Positions 5,196 to 5,340 of a DNA stretch of 5,340 bases are shown here, in pieces (position 1 is the stretch's first letter; every line of letters starts with the position of its first letter). Made by a program: the position numbers and the translations under genes. The stretch covers positions 1 through 5,340 of the forward strand of contig JAEZFE010000552.1 of assembly GCA_023437865.1 (NCBI GenBank), in the 5' to 3' direction. Source of the DNA: Pseudomonadota bacterium. GTDB taxonomy: Bacteria; Pseudomonadota; Alphaproteobacteria; Rhodospirillales; Magnetospirillaceae. The notes below the pieces were generated by a model. The model was not told where the DNA came from and did not search any database. It was given only the letters and a program-made list of their open reading frames with translations.

Positions 5196-5340
5196 CTAAG
5201 GTTCCTTGCCTGCCGTCATCGACAGTTTGGCGTAATCGTTGCGGCGATAATCCTCAAGCAAGTCCGCGATAGCGTCCGTGGGCGTGCCCAGGTGACGCAG
5301 CGATTGCGCGGCCAATTGCAAGCTGCCCTCCAAGGTCTCA
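5196..5340 (-). CDS. C-terminal fragment, probably Kef-type (CPA2) cation:proton antiporter
   Basis: Reading on the minus strand from the window edge, 47 codons are open and end in TAG at 5196-5198. The fragment begins ETLEGSLQLAAQSLRHLG and continues through TPTDAIADLLEDYRRNDYAKL to end in GKEP. The pattern E-T/S-L-x-x-S-L-x-L followed by LG, a helix and RRxDYAxL resembles the soluble tail after the TrkA-N domain of Kef-type K+/H+ antiporters, proteins of the inner membrane. No membrane segment or nucleotide-binding motif lies within the window, so the family name rests on this short tail alone. The gene converges on the nuclease gene, with 39 bp between stop codons. Confidence 0.55.
   Translation of the reverse strand, partial: ETLEGSLQLAAQSLRHLGTPTDAIADLLEDYRRNDYAKLSMTAGKEP

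Overview
The window comes from a high-GC bacterium. Its gene types and codon use suggest an alphaproteobacterium, possibly of the Rhodospirillales/Magnetospirillum kind; that placement is an inference from general resemblance. All the DNA is compatible with ordinary chromosome. I see no rRNA, tRNA, insertion sequence, CRISPR array or phage gene.

Layout, left to right. (1) Positions 1-1298, minus strand: the N-terminal two thirds of a membrane-bound AAA+ zinc protease of the FtsH family, cut by the window edge inside its HExxH motif. Divergent residues and its neighbourhood suggest an FtsH paralogue rather than the housekeeping copy. (2) A 117-bp divergent intergenic region. (3) 1416-2012, plus: a DUF938/METTL26-type predicted methyltransferase. 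(4) 2045-2470, plus: a small Rrf2-family repressor of the YwnA type. (5) 2526-3095, plus: a flavodoxin-fold, probably FMN-binding oxidoreductase. (6) A 14-bp hairpin at 3107-3137 that can terminate two convergent genes. (7) 3139-4131, minus: a classical short-chain dehydrogenase with a C-terminal membrane anchor. (8) A 164-bp divergent intergenic region with an 11-bp-phased direct repeat. (9) 4296-5156, plus: an exported DNase I-like nuclease with every catalytic position kept. (10) 5196-5340, minus: a short C-terminal fragment, probably of a Kef/CPA2-type cation:proton antiporter.

The clearest functional unit is genes 4 and 5. A nearly identical dyad operator (AAC[A/C]GTAACGGTT) sits in front of both the Rrf2 regulator and the flavodoxin-like enzyme and occurs nowhere else that I could see. 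In front of the regulator it lies inside the spacer of a good sigma70-type promoter (TTGACG, 17 bp, TACATT) that should start transcription at or next to the ATG, giving a leaderless mRNA. The regulator has no three-cysteine Fe-S ligand set, only C5 and C99 (in a CPVG motif), so a thiol or electrophile switch controlling a quinone- or FMN-linked reductase is the simplest model. The other genes look like independent units: proteolysis, a methyltransferase, a membrane-anchored oxidoreductase, a secreted nuclease and ion transport.
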